Below, piece after piece: positions 9,305 through 18,092 of a stretch of 64,000 bases of DNA. The DNA is from Burkholderia latens (GTDB taxonomy: Bacteria > Pseudomonadota > Gammaproteobacteria > Burkholderiales > Burkholderiaceae), in NCBI RefSeq assembly GCF_902499045.1, contig NZ_CABVPL010000006.1:156771-220770 (forward strand). Reading direction: 5' to 3'. The position numbers were made by a program, and so were the translations under genes. A model generated the notes under the pieces. That model saw only the letters and a list, made by a program, of their open reading frames with translations. It was not told the origin of the DNA and did not search any database. Every line of letters starts with the position of its first letter. Positions within the stretch are counted from its first letter, which is position 1.

Positions 9305-9316
9305 GGTGATCCTTTC

Positions 9317-9337
9317 ATATACCGGGGGGGACTATAT
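9317..9337. promoter_or_regulatory. Putative DmeR operator (G-tract flanked by A/T arms)
   Basis: The sequence reads ATATACC, then seven G, then ACTATAT. RcnR-type repressors recognise a run of G/C with short A/T-rich inverted repeats on both sides (the TACT-Gn-AGTA type), and this site lies 12 bases upstream of the dmeR start codon. Position and form support autoregulation of dmeRF. Confidence 0.7.
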
Positions 9338-9467
9338 CGCAATTCGCGCTTCTCCATAGCCGGACGGGATATCGGATCGACCCGAGGCCCGCGTCGGTCG
9401 CAACGCCATCGCAGCCGCCGCCCAACTTTTCTTGTAGAGTTCGTAACGATTGAGTAGGATTTGCTAC

Positions 9468-10445
9468 ATGACTACGCTGACGACCTGGTCGCTCCTCGTG
9501 TTGACCCTGCCGACCCAGAACGCCACGGCGCGCATGCGGTTCTGGCGTGCGCTGAAAGCGAAGGGCTGCGCCGTGTTGCGCGATGGCGTCTATCTGCTGC
9601 CCCGCACGGCAACGCACGACGAGACGCTGCGCGAGCTGGCGGCCGCGATCGCCGACAGCGGCGGCACTGCACATCTGCTGCACGCGCCGAGCGTCGACGC
9701 ATCGCAGGAGCTGGAATTCCGCGCGCTGTTCGATCGCGGCGACGACTACACCGTTTTCACGCAGACGCTGGCGGAGGCCCGCAAGGCGCTCGCCGGGCAG
9801 TCCGCGACGGAACTCGCCCGCCTGCTGCGCCGCGTGCGCAAGGATTTCGACACGATCCGCGCCATCGACTACTTCCCTGACGATGCGGCGGCCCGCGCCG
9901 AAGTCGCGTTGCAGGACTTCGTCGCTTTGGTCGACACCGTGCTGTCGCCGGGCGAGCCGCATGCCGCCGAGCGCGCGATCCGTCCGCTCGCGATCGACGA
10001 GTACCGGGGCCGCACCTGGGCGACGCGCCGCCGCATGTGGGTCGATCGCGTCGCGAGCGCGTGGCTGATTCGCCGCTTCATCGACCCGGATGCGCGCTTC
10101 GTCTGGCTCGCATCGCCGGCCGATTGCCCGGCCGACGCGCTGGGCTTCGATTTCGACGGCGCCGCGTTCACCCACGTCGGCGAGCGCGTGACGTTCGAGG
10201 TTTTGGTCGCCAGTTTCGGGCTCGACCGCGATCCGGCGCTGCTGCGGCTCGGGGAGCTCGTGCATTCGCTCGACGTGGGCGGCCCGGCCGTGCCCGAAGC
10301 GAGCGGCTTCGAAGCCGTGATGGCCGGCACGCGTCAACGCACGGACAACGACGATCAGCTGCTCGACCGGATGAGCGCGGTGCTCGACGCGCTTCATGCG
10401 CACTTCGCATCCCACGCAACGAGCGAAACCGGGAGACAGTCATGA
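9468..10445 (+). CDS. chrB: Chromate resistance regulator ChrB
   Basis: From the ATG at 9468 (preceded by TAGGAT) the protein has 325 residues. The N-terminal half resembles PaaX-like regulators (LPTQNATARMRFWRALKAKG, GVYLLP), and the C-terminal half is the ChrB domain (TWATRRRMWVDRVASAWLIRRFID, then FDFDGAAFTHVG and SGFEAVMAG). ChrB proteins sense chromate and control chrA expression; some may act in chromate metabolism. The TTG further upstream at 9450 has no ribosome-binding site. The stop overlaps the chrA start by four bases, so both are translated together. The promoter must lie in 9338-9467, back to back with dmeR. Confidence 0.92.
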   Translation: MTTLTTWSLLVLTLPTQNATARMRFWRALKAKGCAVLRDGVYLLPRTATHDETLRELAAAIADSGGTAHLLHAPSVDASQELEFRALFDRGDDYTVFTQTLAEARKALAGQSATELARLLRRVRKDFDTIRAIDYFPDDAAARAEVALQDFVALVDTVLSPGEPHAAERAIRPLAIDEYRGRTWATRRRMWVDRVASAWLIRRFIDPDARFVWLASPADCPADALGFDFDGAAFTHVGERVTFEVLVASFGLDRDPALLRLGELVHSLDVGGPAVPEASGFEAVMAGTRQRTDNDDQLLDRMSAVLDALHAHFASHATSETGRQS

Positions 10446-11620
10446 CCACGACGGTGACGGCAAACGCGCCCGGTTACTCGCTGGGCCAGCTGGTCAGGTA
10501 CATGTTGCGGCTCGGCGCGCTGGGCTTCGGCGGCCCCGTCGCGCTCGCCGGCTACATGCGCCGCGATCTCGTCGAGCAGCGCGGATGGATCACCGAGGCG
10601 GACTACAAGGAAGGGATCACGCTCGCGCAGCTCGCGCCCGGGCCGATGGCCGCCCAGCTCGCGATCTATCTCGGATTCGTCCATTACCGGCTGCTGGGCG
10701 CGACGCTCGTCGGCGTCGCGTTCGTGCTGCCGTCGTTCCTGATGGTGCTCGCGCTCGGGTTCGCGTACGCGCACTTCGGCGGGCTGTCGTGGATGCAGGC
10801 CGTCTTCTACGGTGTCGGCGCGGCGGTGGTCGGCATCATCGCGATGAGCGCGTACAAGCTCACGACGAAAACCGTCGGCAACGACAAGCTGCTGTGGGCG
10901 CTCTTCGTCGCGCTGGCGATCGTCACCTTCGTGACCGAATCCGAGATCGCGTGGCTCTTCATCGCCGCCGGCCTGATCGGGTGGCTGTGGCGCGCGCCGC
11001 CGAAATGGCTGAACAAGGGTGGCTGGAATGCGCTCGCCGGTGCGAATCTGCCGGCGGCCAGCGGGCTGCTGAGCGGCATCGACGTGCCGCAGCTCGTGCA
11101 GATCGGCGCGTTCTTCATGAAGGCGGGCGCGTTCGTGTTCGGCTCGGGGCTCGCGATCGTCCCGTTCCTGTACGGCGGCGTCGTGACCGAGCATCACTGG
11201 CTCAACGACAAGCAGTTCGTCGATGCCGTCGCGGTCGCGATGATCACGCCGGGGCCGGTCGTGATCACCGTCGGCTTCATCGGCTATCTCGTCGCGGGGC
11301 TGCCCGGCGCGATCGTCGCTGCGCTCGGCACGTTCCTGCCGTGCTACCTGTTCACCGTGATTCCCGCGCCGTACGTGAAGAAATACGGGCATCTGCCGGG
11401 CGTGAAGGCGTTCGTCGACGGCATCACGGCCGCGGCGGTCGGCGCGATCGCGGGCTCCGTGCTGGTCATCGCGAAACGCTCGATCGTCGACGTTCCGACC
11501 GCTGTCGTGGCCATTGCAACCGTGTTGCTGCTGTGGCGCTTCAAGAAGCTGCAGGAGCCGGTCATCGTCTCCGCGGCGGCGCTGTTCGGGCTAGTCGCGT
11601 ATCCATTGCTGCACCACTGA
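10442..11620 (+). CDS. chrA: Chromate efflux transporter ChrA
   Basis: A 392-residue inner-membrane protein of the CHR family with two homologous halves. Both carry the family motif: the first has LGFGGPVALAGYM and AQLAPGPMAAQLA, the second FVFGSGLAIVPFLYGG and AMITPGPVVITVGFIG. ChrA exports chromate using the proton gradient. The length is that of the long-chain (two-domain) type. Start by ATGA overlap with chrB. The C-terminal end is intact, ending in YPLLHH. The next gene follows after 263 bases and may or may not be cotranscribed. Confidence 0.95.
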   Translation: MTTTVTANAPGYSLGQLVRYMLRLGALGFGGPVALAGYMRRDLVEQRGWITEADYKEGITLAQLAPGPMAAQLAIYLGFVHYRLLGATLVGVAFVLPSFLMVLALGFAYAHFGGLSWMQAVFYGVGAAVVGIIAMSAYKLTTKTVGNDKLLWALFVALAIVTFVTESEIAWLFIAAGLIGWLWRAPPKWLNKGGWNALAGANLPAASGLLSGIDVPQLVQIGAFFMKAGAFVFGSGLAIVPFLYGGVVTEHHWLNDKQFVDAVAVAMITPGPVVITVGFIGYLVAGLPGAIVAALGTFLPCYLFTVIPAPYVKKYGHLPGVKAFVDGITAAAVGAIAGSVLVIAKRSIVDVPTAVVAIATVLLLWRFKKLQEPVIVSAAALFGLVAYPLLHH

Positions 11621-11883
11621 TTCGCGTCGACCGCGATGACCGCCGGCGCCGGGGGCCGGACCGCGTTCGGTCGGCGGTGAGCGCGAACGGCGGCTACCGG
11701 CCGCGCACGGTATCGCCGGACAACGCGTCGTCCACAGCGCGCGGTGACGAATCGCGACGACGCGACACACCACCCGCCCCGCGAACGGATCTTGCTCCGT
11801 CACCGCCACCGGCGCTCCGGCGCGCGATACCGCCCGCCGCCTGCGTCCGGGACGATTGCGCCCTCGGCGCGAAAGGGGGCAAT

Positions 11884-13038
11884 TTGAAACCACTGCGCCA
11901 TCTTGCAAAGGTCAGGCCGGCACTTCCCGTCGTCCTCGTTCATTTCCGCGAGGACGATGTGGATCATGTCGGCCACGTCGCCGACACGCTGCGGCAACTC
12001 GGCGCGCAAATAGCCGAACTGAAGGGCACGCGGCTTGCGGGCGAGTTTCGTCCGACGCAACGTTATCCTGCGCATCGATACATGATCCCGGACGATACGC
12101 TCACGCTGTCCCAAGCGCACAAGCTCGGCATTCGATCGGTACGCGACCTGTTCGGGGGCGTCGTCCCGTTTCCGTTTGTCGCGACCAAGGTGATCGCCCA
12201 TCGTCTCGTCGAAGGCGCGCAAGCCAGGCCGCCCGGCTGGTCGGCCGCGTTCGCCGAAAGCACCGCTCCGCTGACGCTGCCGGGCTACTCGGCGTTTTCG
12301 CACGAGGACGCGCGCACCGCCGCGCAGCTGCTGCTGAAGGACGGCCACGTGCGAATCAAGCGGCCCGATGGAATCGGCGGAACGGGCCAGACGCTCGTGG
12401 CCGACATAGCCGAAGCGGAACGGGAGCTTGCCGCGCTCGACGACGATGCGTTGCGCGCGGGCGGCATCGTCGTGGAGCGCAATCTCGATGCGATCGAGAC
12501 GCTGAGCGTCGGGCAGGTCACGCTGGACGATCTGGTGGCCAGCTACTGGGGCGTGCAGCATCTGACCGTCAACAACCATGGGCATCACGTGTATGGCGGC
12601 ACCGACCTCGTCGTCGTGCGCGGCGGCTTCGACGTGCTGGCGCAGCTCGACGTGACGCCCGACGTTCGTGACGCGATCGCAAAGGCATGCGCGTTCGACG
12701 CCGCGGTGCACCGCGATTACGCGGGCTTCTTCGCGTCGCGGCGCAACTACGATGTCGCGTTCGGCACGGATGCACAGGGCGTGCGCCACTGCGGCGTGCT
12801 CGAGCAGTCGTGGCGGATCGGCGGCGCAACCGGCGCGGAAATCGGCGCGTTGCGCATGTTCAGGGCCGACCCGCAGGCGGACGCGGTCGCGGCCTCGACG
12901 CACGAAATCTACGGCGACGACCCGGCAATACCGGCTGGCGCGCACATCGTCTACCGAGGCGTGGATCCCCAGGCCGGCGCCATCACCAAGTACTACACGG
13001 TTGATCGCCATCCCTTGAGAAGGAGCAGCGAGACATGA
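11884..13038 (+). CDS. DUF3182 family protein (ATP-grasp-like)
   Basis: The product has 384 residues from a TTG at 11884, chosen because AAAGGGGGC lies six bases upstream; no ATG or GTG is well placed and the frame upstream is the shadow of chrA. It matches DUF3182 over its full length as I remember the family: DLFGGVVPFPFVATKVI, ARTAAQLLLKDGHVRIKRPDGIGGTGQ, GGIVVERNLDAI, GVLEQSWRIGGATGAEI and VYRGVDPQAGAITKYY (segments listed separately). The lysine-rich strand, glycine loop and acidic C-terminal segments suggest an ATP-grasp fold, which would ligate a carboxylate to an amine. The substrate is unknown. Its stop overlaps the next start by four bases. Confidence 0.8.
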   Translation: MKPLRHLAKVRPALPVVLVHFREDDVDHVGHVADTLRQLGAQIAELKGTRLAGEFRPTQRYPAHRYMIPDDTLTLSQAHKLGIRSVRDLFGGVVPFPFVATKVIAHRLVEGAQARPPGWSAAFAESTAPLTLPGYSAFSHEDARTAAQLLLKDGHVRIKRPDGIGGTGQTLVADIAEAERELAALDDDALRAGGIVVERNLDAIETLSVGQVTLDDLVASYWGVQHLTVNNHGHHVYGGTDLVVVRGGFDVLAQLDVTPDVRDAIAKACAFDAAVHRDYAGFFASRRNYDVAFGTDAQGVRHCGVLEQSWRIGGATGAEIGALRMFRADPQADAVAASTHEIYGDDPAIPAGAHIVYRGVDPQAGAITKYYTVDRHPLRRSSET

Positions 13039-13814
13039 CAGCGGAGCATTATCGTGTGCAGATCAAGGTCGAGAACGGCTACCTCGACGGTACCGTGCTC
13101 ACCCCGAAGACCACCGTCGCCGGCGTTCTGTTCGTGCACGGCTGGGGCGGCAGCCAGGCGCAGTATCTGGAGCGCGCGCGGCAGGCGGCGGCGCTCGGTT
13201 GCATCTGTCTGACGTTCGATCTGACCGGACACGGGCGTACGCTCGAGCAACAGCAAAACGTGACGCGCGAGACCCATCTTCGCGATCTGCTCGCCGCTTA
13301 CGACATGCTGGTCGACCATCCGCTGGTGGACCGCGACGCCATCGCCGTGGTCGGCAGCAGCTACGGCGGCTACCTCGCGACCATCCTGACGGAGCTGCGC
13401 GCCGTACGCTGGCTCGGCCTGCGCGTACCGGCGCTCTATCTCGACGACGGCTGGAATACGCCGAAGCGGGCGCTGCACGTGGAACACGATCTCGTCGCGT
13501 ATCGCAAACGCATCGTGCCGGCGACGGACAATCGCGCGCTGCGTGCGTTGGCCCGATTCGGCGGCGATGTCCTGCTCGTCGAATCGGAGCACGACCAGAT
13601 CGTGCCGCACACGGCGATCGCCAGCTATCTGCAGGCGAGCCTGTCCGCACGCTCGATGACGTACCGGATCATCGAAGGCGCGGATCACGGGCTGTCGGAT
13701 ATCGCGAGCCAGCAAGCGTATACCGTGCTCGTCGAGAAGTGGCTGGCGGAGATGATCGGCGGGCGCCGCGCGGGGGTTCGTGGTGCGGCCCAGGCCGGGC
13801 CGCCGGACTTGTAG
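13035..13814 (+). CDS. Alpha/beta hydrolase coupled to the DUF3182 gene
   Basis: A 259-residue single-domain hydrolase with oxyanion-hole motif HGWGG, nucleophile Ser in GSSYGG, acid residue in ESEHDQIVP and catalytic His in EGADHGLS. It is of the type annotated as S9-like peptidase or dienelactone-hydrolase-like; it has no signal peptide and should be cytoplasmic. The start overlaps the DUF3182 stop (ATGA at 13035-13038), so the two proteins are made together and probably act on the same compound, one making a bond at ATP cost and the other hydrolysing one. That is inference. The last dozen codons (GVRGAAQAGPPDL) are low complexity. Confidence 0.85.
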   Translation: MTAEHYRVQIKVENGYLDGTVLTPKTTVAGVLFVHGWGGSQAQYLERARQAAALGCICLTFDLTGHGRTLEQQQNVTRETHLRDLLAAYDMLVDHPLVDRDAIAVVGSSYGGYLATILTELRAVRWLGLRVPALYLDDGWNTPKRALHVEHDLVAYRKRIVPATDNRALRALARFGGDVLLVESEHDQIVPHTAIASYLQASLSARSMTYRIIEGADHGLSDIASQQAYTVLVEKWLAEMIGGRRAGVRGAAQAGPPDL

Positions 13815-14219
13815 TGGGCTTCCATCGGCTCGACGAACGTGTTTGTCCGCGCCGTTTGAAATTCGGATACGACACCCATGGAATTCCCGGCCTGTCGGCG
13901 TGCGCAAAATGCAGATCCTCGAAGTACCGTGTCAGCGCTTCCGGCCATCTCGAATCGTTACGCTCGATTCGGTGCCCAATTCCAGTGTGTCTTGCCCCAT
14001 GCGCTGCCTTCAATCACCGGCATGATCTCGCCAGCCTCATGCGAAGGTGGCCTACTGAAACGAGAGCATTGCTCTTTTGCAAAACATCAATACCCGCCAC
14101 GCCTCCATTCGCGCACCATCCCGTACCGGCAATCGTCAATCAAACTGTACCGGTACTGTACATAAACCCGTCGCTACACTGACTCCATCCCAGTCACGAA
14201 CACGAATGGAGCATCCGCG
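13815..14219. other. Intergenic region before the LysE-family gene
   Basis: I see no gene in these 405 bases. The 3' part is less G+C-rich and holds a palindromic element (14144-14161, listed separately) just upstream of the exporter gene. Confidence 0.5.
14144..14161. promoter_or_regulatory. Palindrome/direct repeat upstream of the LysE gene
   Basis: The element is CTGTACCGGTACTGTACA. It contains the perfect palindrome GTACCGGTAC (14146-14155) and a direct repeat of CTGTAC (14144 and 14155). LysE-type exporters are often controlled by MocR (GntR with aminotransferase domain) regulators that bind such repeats. No regulator gene is adjacent, so the partner is unknown. Confidence 0.45.
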
Positions 14220-14837
14220 ATGGAATTCCTCACCCTCAGCGCATTGCCAGCCGGCATGCTGTTCGCGCTCGTCACGTCGATCACGCCCGGCCCCAACAAC
14301 ACGATGCTGCTCGCGTCTGGCGTCAATTTCGGTTTCCGCCGCACGATGCCACACCTGTTCGGCATCAGCATCGGCGTCGCGATCCTGATGCTGTGCGTCG
14401 GCTTCGGTCTCGGCGAAGCGTTCCGCCGCGTGCCGGTGCTGTACACGATCCTCGAAGTCGCGAGCGTCGCGTACCTGCTCTACCTGGCCTGGCGCATCGG
14501 CACGTCGGGCGAAGTCAAGGCGCACGGCGCCAAGCCGCGGCCGATGACGTTCCTCGAAGCCGCCGCGTTCCAGTGGGTCAATCCGAAGGCATGGATGATG
14601 GTGCTGACCGCCGCGACGACGATCCGGCTGTCCGCCGACTACGGAATGAACGCCGCATGGATGGCCGTCGTGTTCATCCTGATCGGCTTCCCGTGCATCA
14701 GCCTGTGGGCCGCGTTCGGCCAAGGCCTGCGCCGCTTCCTGTCGAACCGCCGCGCGCTGCGCATCTTCAACGTGACGATGGCCGTGCTGCTGATCCTGTC
14801 GCTGTATCCTCTCGTCGCGCACCTGCTGCCGCAGTAA
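14220..14837 (+). CDS. LysE/RhtB-family amino-acid exporter
   Basis: A 205-residue protein with about six membrane segments. The N-terminal motif TSITPGPNNTMLLASGVNFG is the RhtB/LysE family signature, and FQWVNPKAWMMVL is the second conserved motif. Such proteins export amino acids or derivatives by proton exchange. The ATG at 14220 follows ATGGAGCATC, a reasonable ribosome-binding site. It stands alone; the operator-like element 60 bases upstream suggests control by a remote regulator. Confidence 0.9.
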   Translation: MEFLTLSALPAGMLFALVTSITPGPNNTMLLASGVNFGFRRTMPHLFGISIGVAILMLCVGFGLGEAFRRVPVLYTILEVASVAYLLYLAWRIGTSGEVKAHGAKPRPMTFLEAAAFQWVNPKAWMMVLTAATTIRLSADYGMNAAWMAVVFILIGFPCISLWAAFGQGLRRFLSNRRALRIFNVTMAVLLILSLYPLVAHLLPQ

Positions 14838-14947
14838 GCACTCACAAGCGCACCCGTTGAGCTTCACATCATGCAGGCGTACCCTTTTGATACGGGCGCG
14901 TGCAATCGCTTCGGCGCTTGCGCCGCTGCTCTGCACGGAGACTGCCG

Positions 14948-15196
14948 ATGAAGCCAATGCTGAAAGCCGGCGAACGCATCGAGGGCATGCACTGGGTCGC
15001 CGAGTACTGTCCGGTCACGCACGACATTCGCGTGCTCCGCGAAAACGTCGAAGTGGGCACGTACTGCGCGCCGCCCACGCTGTTCGGCGACGAGGAGGAA
15101 ATGGGCGCCGCGAACCACGACGCTCATCGCGCCCAGGAGGCCGCGCTGCGCGCGTATCTGCGCAGCTTCGTCAAGGAACACGACGCGGAGGAATAG
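14948..15196 (+). CDS. Small hypothetical protein
   Basis: An 82-residue, acidic, soluble protein without recognisable family. The ATG at 14948 follows GGAGACTGCCG, a good ribosome-binding site; the open frame extends upstream but without support. The N-terminal two-thirds (GERIEGMHWVAEYCPVTHD, REVNV-like strand, GTYCAPPTLFGDEEE) looks beta-rich with two cysteines. The C-terminal third is a helix (HRAQEAALRAYLRSFVKEH). A strong hairpin follows the stop codon. Function unknown. Confidence 0.65.
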   Translation: MKPMLKAGERIEGMHWVAEYCPVTHDIRVLRENVEVGTYCAPPTLFGDEEEMGAANHDAHRAQEAALRAYLRSFVKEHDAEE

Positions 15197-15220
15197 CGGC
15201 GCGGCGACCGCAATGGCAAC

Positions 15221-15238
15221 GGGCCGCCGAAGCGGCCC
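15221..15238 (+). terminator. Hairpin after the small hypothetical gene
   Basis: A perfect 7-bp stem (GGGCCGC / GCGGCCC) with CGAA loop, 24 bases after the stop codon at 15196. No T-run follows, so termination would be weak or factor-assisted. Confidence 0.5.
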
Positions 15239-15303
15239 GCACTGTCGTTGCGCAATGAGCCGGGTTGCACGGGTGGCAGCCCGTCGCGACAGGCACCGCA
15301 CAT

Positions 15304-15331
15304 GCAGGGCCGGTGCATTGCCCGGCCCTGC
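15304..15331. terminator. Terminator hairpin of the pca operon
   Basis: A perfect 10-bp stem (GCAGGGCCGG / CCGGCCCTGC) around an 8-base loop, six bases beyond the pcaK stop on the minus strand. It separates convergent transcription units and probably serves both. Confidence 0.65.
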
Positions 15332-15337
15332 TTTCGC

Positions 15338-16696
15338 TCAATGCCCGAGCGATTCGATCTTGCCGGCCGGCTGCGCGACGCCGTGCGGCCGCGCCATCTG
15401 CTTGATCAGCAACGCGGCGCACGCGAGGAGGCCCGCCACCGCGATCGTCGCGAACACGCCCGCGAACGAGAAGTGCCGGCGCGTCAGTTCGGCGACGAGG
15501 AACGATCCGGCGATCCCGCCGAAGCGGCCGACCCCCAGCATCCACGCGACGCCGGTGCCGCGCCCTTCGGTCGGATAGAACGCGGCGGCGAGCGCCGGCA
15601 TCGACGATTGCGCGGTGTTCATCAGCACGCCCGCGATGAACACGACCAGCACCAGCAACCCCACGTTCCCGGCCGCCTGCCCGATCGCGTACACGCTGAT
15701 CGCGGTCAGCGCATAGCACAGGGCGATCACGCGGTTCGCGTTGAAGCGATCCATCAGCACGCCGCACAGCACCGCACCCACGCCGCCGAGCGGGAAGAGC
15801 GCGGAGATCAGCGTCGCGCTCTTCGGCGTGAGGCCGGCATCCTTCAGCAGAATCGGCATCCAGTTGATCGACGCGTAGAAGATCACGAGGCCCATGAAGT
15901 ACGCGAGCCACAGCATCACCGAGCCGACGATGTACGAACGCGACAGCACGACGCCGAGCCCCTTGCCGCCGGTCTGCGGCGCGGCTTCGGTCATCGCGAA
16001 CGAGCCGGCGTTCAGCGCATCGCGCGAGATCCGGGCGAGCGTCGCGCGGATCCGGTCGGCGTTCTGACCGTGCGCGACCATGAAGCGCACCGATTCGGGC
16101 ATCTTCAGCAGCAACAGCACGCCGAGCAGCAGCGGCGTCACACCGCCGAGCACCAGCACGCTGCGCCAGCCGAAATGCGGAATCATCCACGCGGCGAGAA
16201 AACCGCCGAACGCGGCACCGAGCGGGAAACCGCAGAACATCAGGTTGATCACGGTCGCACGGCGCTTGTCGGGGCAAAACTCGCCCATCATCGTGACCGC
16301 GTTCGGCATCGCGGCGCCCAACCCGACGCCGGTGATGAAACGCAGCACCGTCAGGTGCCCGATGGTGTTCGCGAACGCTGACGCGAAACACGCGACGCCG
16401 AACAGGAACACCGAGCCGAGCAGCAGCGAGCGGCGCCCAAGGCGATCGGACAACGGGCCCGACACGAGCGCGCCGCATGCAAGGCCGAACAGCGCTGCGC
16501 TGAGCACGGGCGCGAGATCGGGTTTGGTGAGGTTCCATTCGCCGAGCAGCGACGGCGCGATGAAGCCGATCGCGGCCGTATCGAAGCCGTCGAGCAGCAC
16601 GATCACGAAACACATCAGGAATACGAGCCACTGAAAGCCGCCGAACGGCTGCTCGTTGATGAAGGCCTGGACATCGACCACGGGTGTGCGATTCAT
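15338..16696 (-). CDS. pcaK: Aromatic acid:H+ symporter PcaK
   Basis: A 452-residue MFS protein of the AAHS family. The family motif in TM1 is present (LLDGFDTAAIGFIAPSL, with the essential DGxD), as is the loop motif GPLSDRLGRRSLLLG. Its C-terminal half has 12-TM symmetry. PcaK imports 4-hydroxybenzoate and protocatechuate. The start at 16696 follows AAGGAG; the open frame extends 37 codons further without support. It is the last gene of the pca operon, 197 bases after pcaC, so it may be expressed less than the enzymes. Assignment to PcaK rather than another aromatic-acid carrier rests on the family and the operon. Confidence 0.9.
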   Translation of the reverse strand: MNRTPVVDVQAFINEQPFGGFQWLVFLMCFVIVLLDGFDTAAIGFIAPSLLGEWNLTKPDLAPVLSAALFGLACGALVSGPLSDRLGRRSLLLGSVFLFGVACFASAFANTIGHLTVLRFITGVGLGAAMPNAVTMMGEFCPDKRRATVINLMFCGFPLGAAFGGFLAAWMIPHFGWRSVLVLGGVTPLLLGVLLLLKMPESVRFMVAHGQNADRIRATLARISRDALNAGSFAMTEAAPQTGGKGLGVVLSRSYIVGSVMLWLAYFMGLVIFYASINWMPILLKDAGLTPKSATLISALFPLGGVGAVLCGVLMDRFNANRVIALCYALTAISVYAIGQAAGNVGLLVLVVFIAGVLMNTAQSSMPALAAAFYPTEGRGTGVAWMLGVGRFGGIAGSFLVAELTRRHFSFAGVFATIAVAGLLACAALLIKQMARPHGVAQPAGKIESLGH

Positions 16697-16893
16697 CGCT
16701 AGTCTCCTTGTCGGCCGGAATGGGCGCTTCCGCGCTGGCTCCGGTCGCATCCAACATTGATATATGCAACAAGCGCGGCCTCGTGGCCGCGCCTTTCCTT
16801 CGTTCACGCACCGATTCGCCGCCGGTGCGCGGGTCGATCGTCACGGCCCGCCGGCATCAGCGGGCCGCGCGACCGGATTACTGCCGGCTGCGC

Positions 16894-17280
16894 TCAGGCG
16901 GCCCCATCCTGTTCCTTGAAGATCTTGTCCGCGAGATGGAACGCGGAATTCGCGGCCGGCACGCCGCAGTAGATCGCCGTCTGCAGCAGCACTTCCTTGA
17001 TCTCGTCACGCGTCACGCCGTTGTTGCGCGCGGCGCGCAGGTGCAGCGCAAGCTCCTCGCCGCGGTTGAGCGCGACCATCATCGCGATGGTCAGCAGGCT
17101 GCGCGTATGGCGCGGCAGGCCGTCGCGCGTCCAGATCTCGCCCCACGCATAGCGCGTGATCAGGTTCTGGAATTCCTCCGTCACCTCGGTGCGGTTCTCG
17201 ATCGAGCGGTCGACGTGCGCGTCGCCGAGCACCGCGCGACGCACCTTCATTCCCGCTTCGTAACGTTGCTGGTCGTCCAT
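16894..17280 (-). CDS. pcaC: 4-Carboxymuconolactone decarboxylase PcaC
   Basis: A 128-residue cytoplasmic enzyme of the CMD/AhpD-like family. It decarboxylates gamma-carboxymuconolactone to beta-ketoadipate enol-lactone. The family pattern is present: EFQNLITRYAWGEIW, LNRGEELALHLRAA, and the active-site stretch QTAIYCGVPAANSAFH. Start is the ATG at 17280 preceded by GAGGC; a TTG two codons earlier is less likely. It follows pcaD by ten bases and is a separate protein, unlike the fused PcaL (PcaDC) in some bacteria. Confidence 0.95.
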   Translation of the reverse strand: MDDQQRYEAGMKVRRAVLGDAHVDRSIENRTEVTEEFQNLITRYAWGEIWTRDGLPRHTRSLLTIAMMVALNRGEELALHLRAARNNGVTRDEIKEVLLQTAIYCGVPAANSAFHLADKIFKEQDGAA

Positions 17281-17290
17281 CGTCAAAGCC

Positions 17291-18076
17291 TCACGCGGTC
17301 AGGAAATCGAGCAGCGCGCGGTTGAAACCGTCGGTGCACTCGATGTTCGAAATATGCGCAGCGTCGAATTCGACGTGACGCGCGCCGGGAATCGCGGCAG
17401 CGAGTGCGCGGCCCTGGTCGGGCGGCGTCGACATGTCTTTCGCGCCGGTCACGACGAGCACCGGCAGCGCAATGCCCTTCACTTCGTCGCGCAGGTCGGC
17501 CGCGTTCAGCGCGTCGCAGTTCGCTGCATAACCGTCCTTGTCGGTGTGCACGAACGTGTCGCGGATCGCATCGAACAGGCGCGGCTCGCGCTCGACGAAC
17601 GCATCGGTGAACCAGCGCGGCAGCACGGCGTCGGCGAGCGCGGCCATCCCTTCGGCGCGCGCCTTTTGCGCGCGCGGCGCCCACACTTCCGGCGAACCGA
17701 TCTTGGCCGACGTGTTCGCCAGCACCGCGCGCTCGATGCGCGACGGGAAGCGTGCGGCAAGCGCGGCGCCGGTCAGCCCGCCCATCGAGATCCCGCAGAA
17801 ATGCGCGCGCTCGATGCCGACGTGATCGAGCAGGCCGATCACGTCGCCCGCGAGCTGGTCGATGGTGTACGAACCGGCCGGCGCGTCGGAATGGCCGTGG
17901 CCGCGCGTGTCGTAGCGCAGGATGTTGAAATGCTGCGCGAGCGGCCGAATCTGCGGCGCCCACATCTGCAAGTCAGCGCCGAGCGAGTTCGAGAAGACGA
18001 GCCACGGCGCATCGTCGCGCGCGGCACGGTCGATCCGGTAATGCAGTTTCACGCCGTTGACAGTGGCGAAAGGCAT
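17291..18076 (-). CDS. pcaD: 3-Oxoadipate enol-lactonase PcaD
   Basis: A 261-residue alpha/beta hydrolase that opens beta-ketoadipate enol-lactone to beta-ketoadipate. Seen: nucleophile elbow CGISMGG with Ser, acid residue in VVTGAKDMSTPP, and catalytic His in FDAAHISNIE. The start at 18076 (MPFATVNG) has CAGGAGAAC just upstream. It lies 16 bases downstream of pcaB and ten bases upstream of pcaC, in the order that the pathway uses them. Confidence 0.95.
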   Translation of the reverse strand: MPFATVNGVKLHYRIDRAARDDAPWLVFSNSLGADLQMWAPQIRPLAQHFNILRYDTRGHGHSDAPAGSYTIDQLAGDVIGLLDHVGIERAHFCGISMGGLTGAALAARFPSRIERAVLANTSAKIGSPEVWAPRAQKARAEGMAALADAVLPRWFTDAFVEREPRLFDAIRDTFVHTDKDGYAANCDALNAADLRDEVKGIALPVLVVTGAKDMSTPPDQGRALAAAIPGARHVEFDAAHISNIECTDGFNRALLDFLTA

Positions 18077-18092
18077 CTCAAGGTTCTCCTGG

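Noticed and set aside
10396-11883. First 490 codons of a very long frame that ends in the DUF3182 gene
   Set aside because: This part overlaps chrA in another frame and has no protein-like features; only the portion after the TTG at 11884 is a gene.
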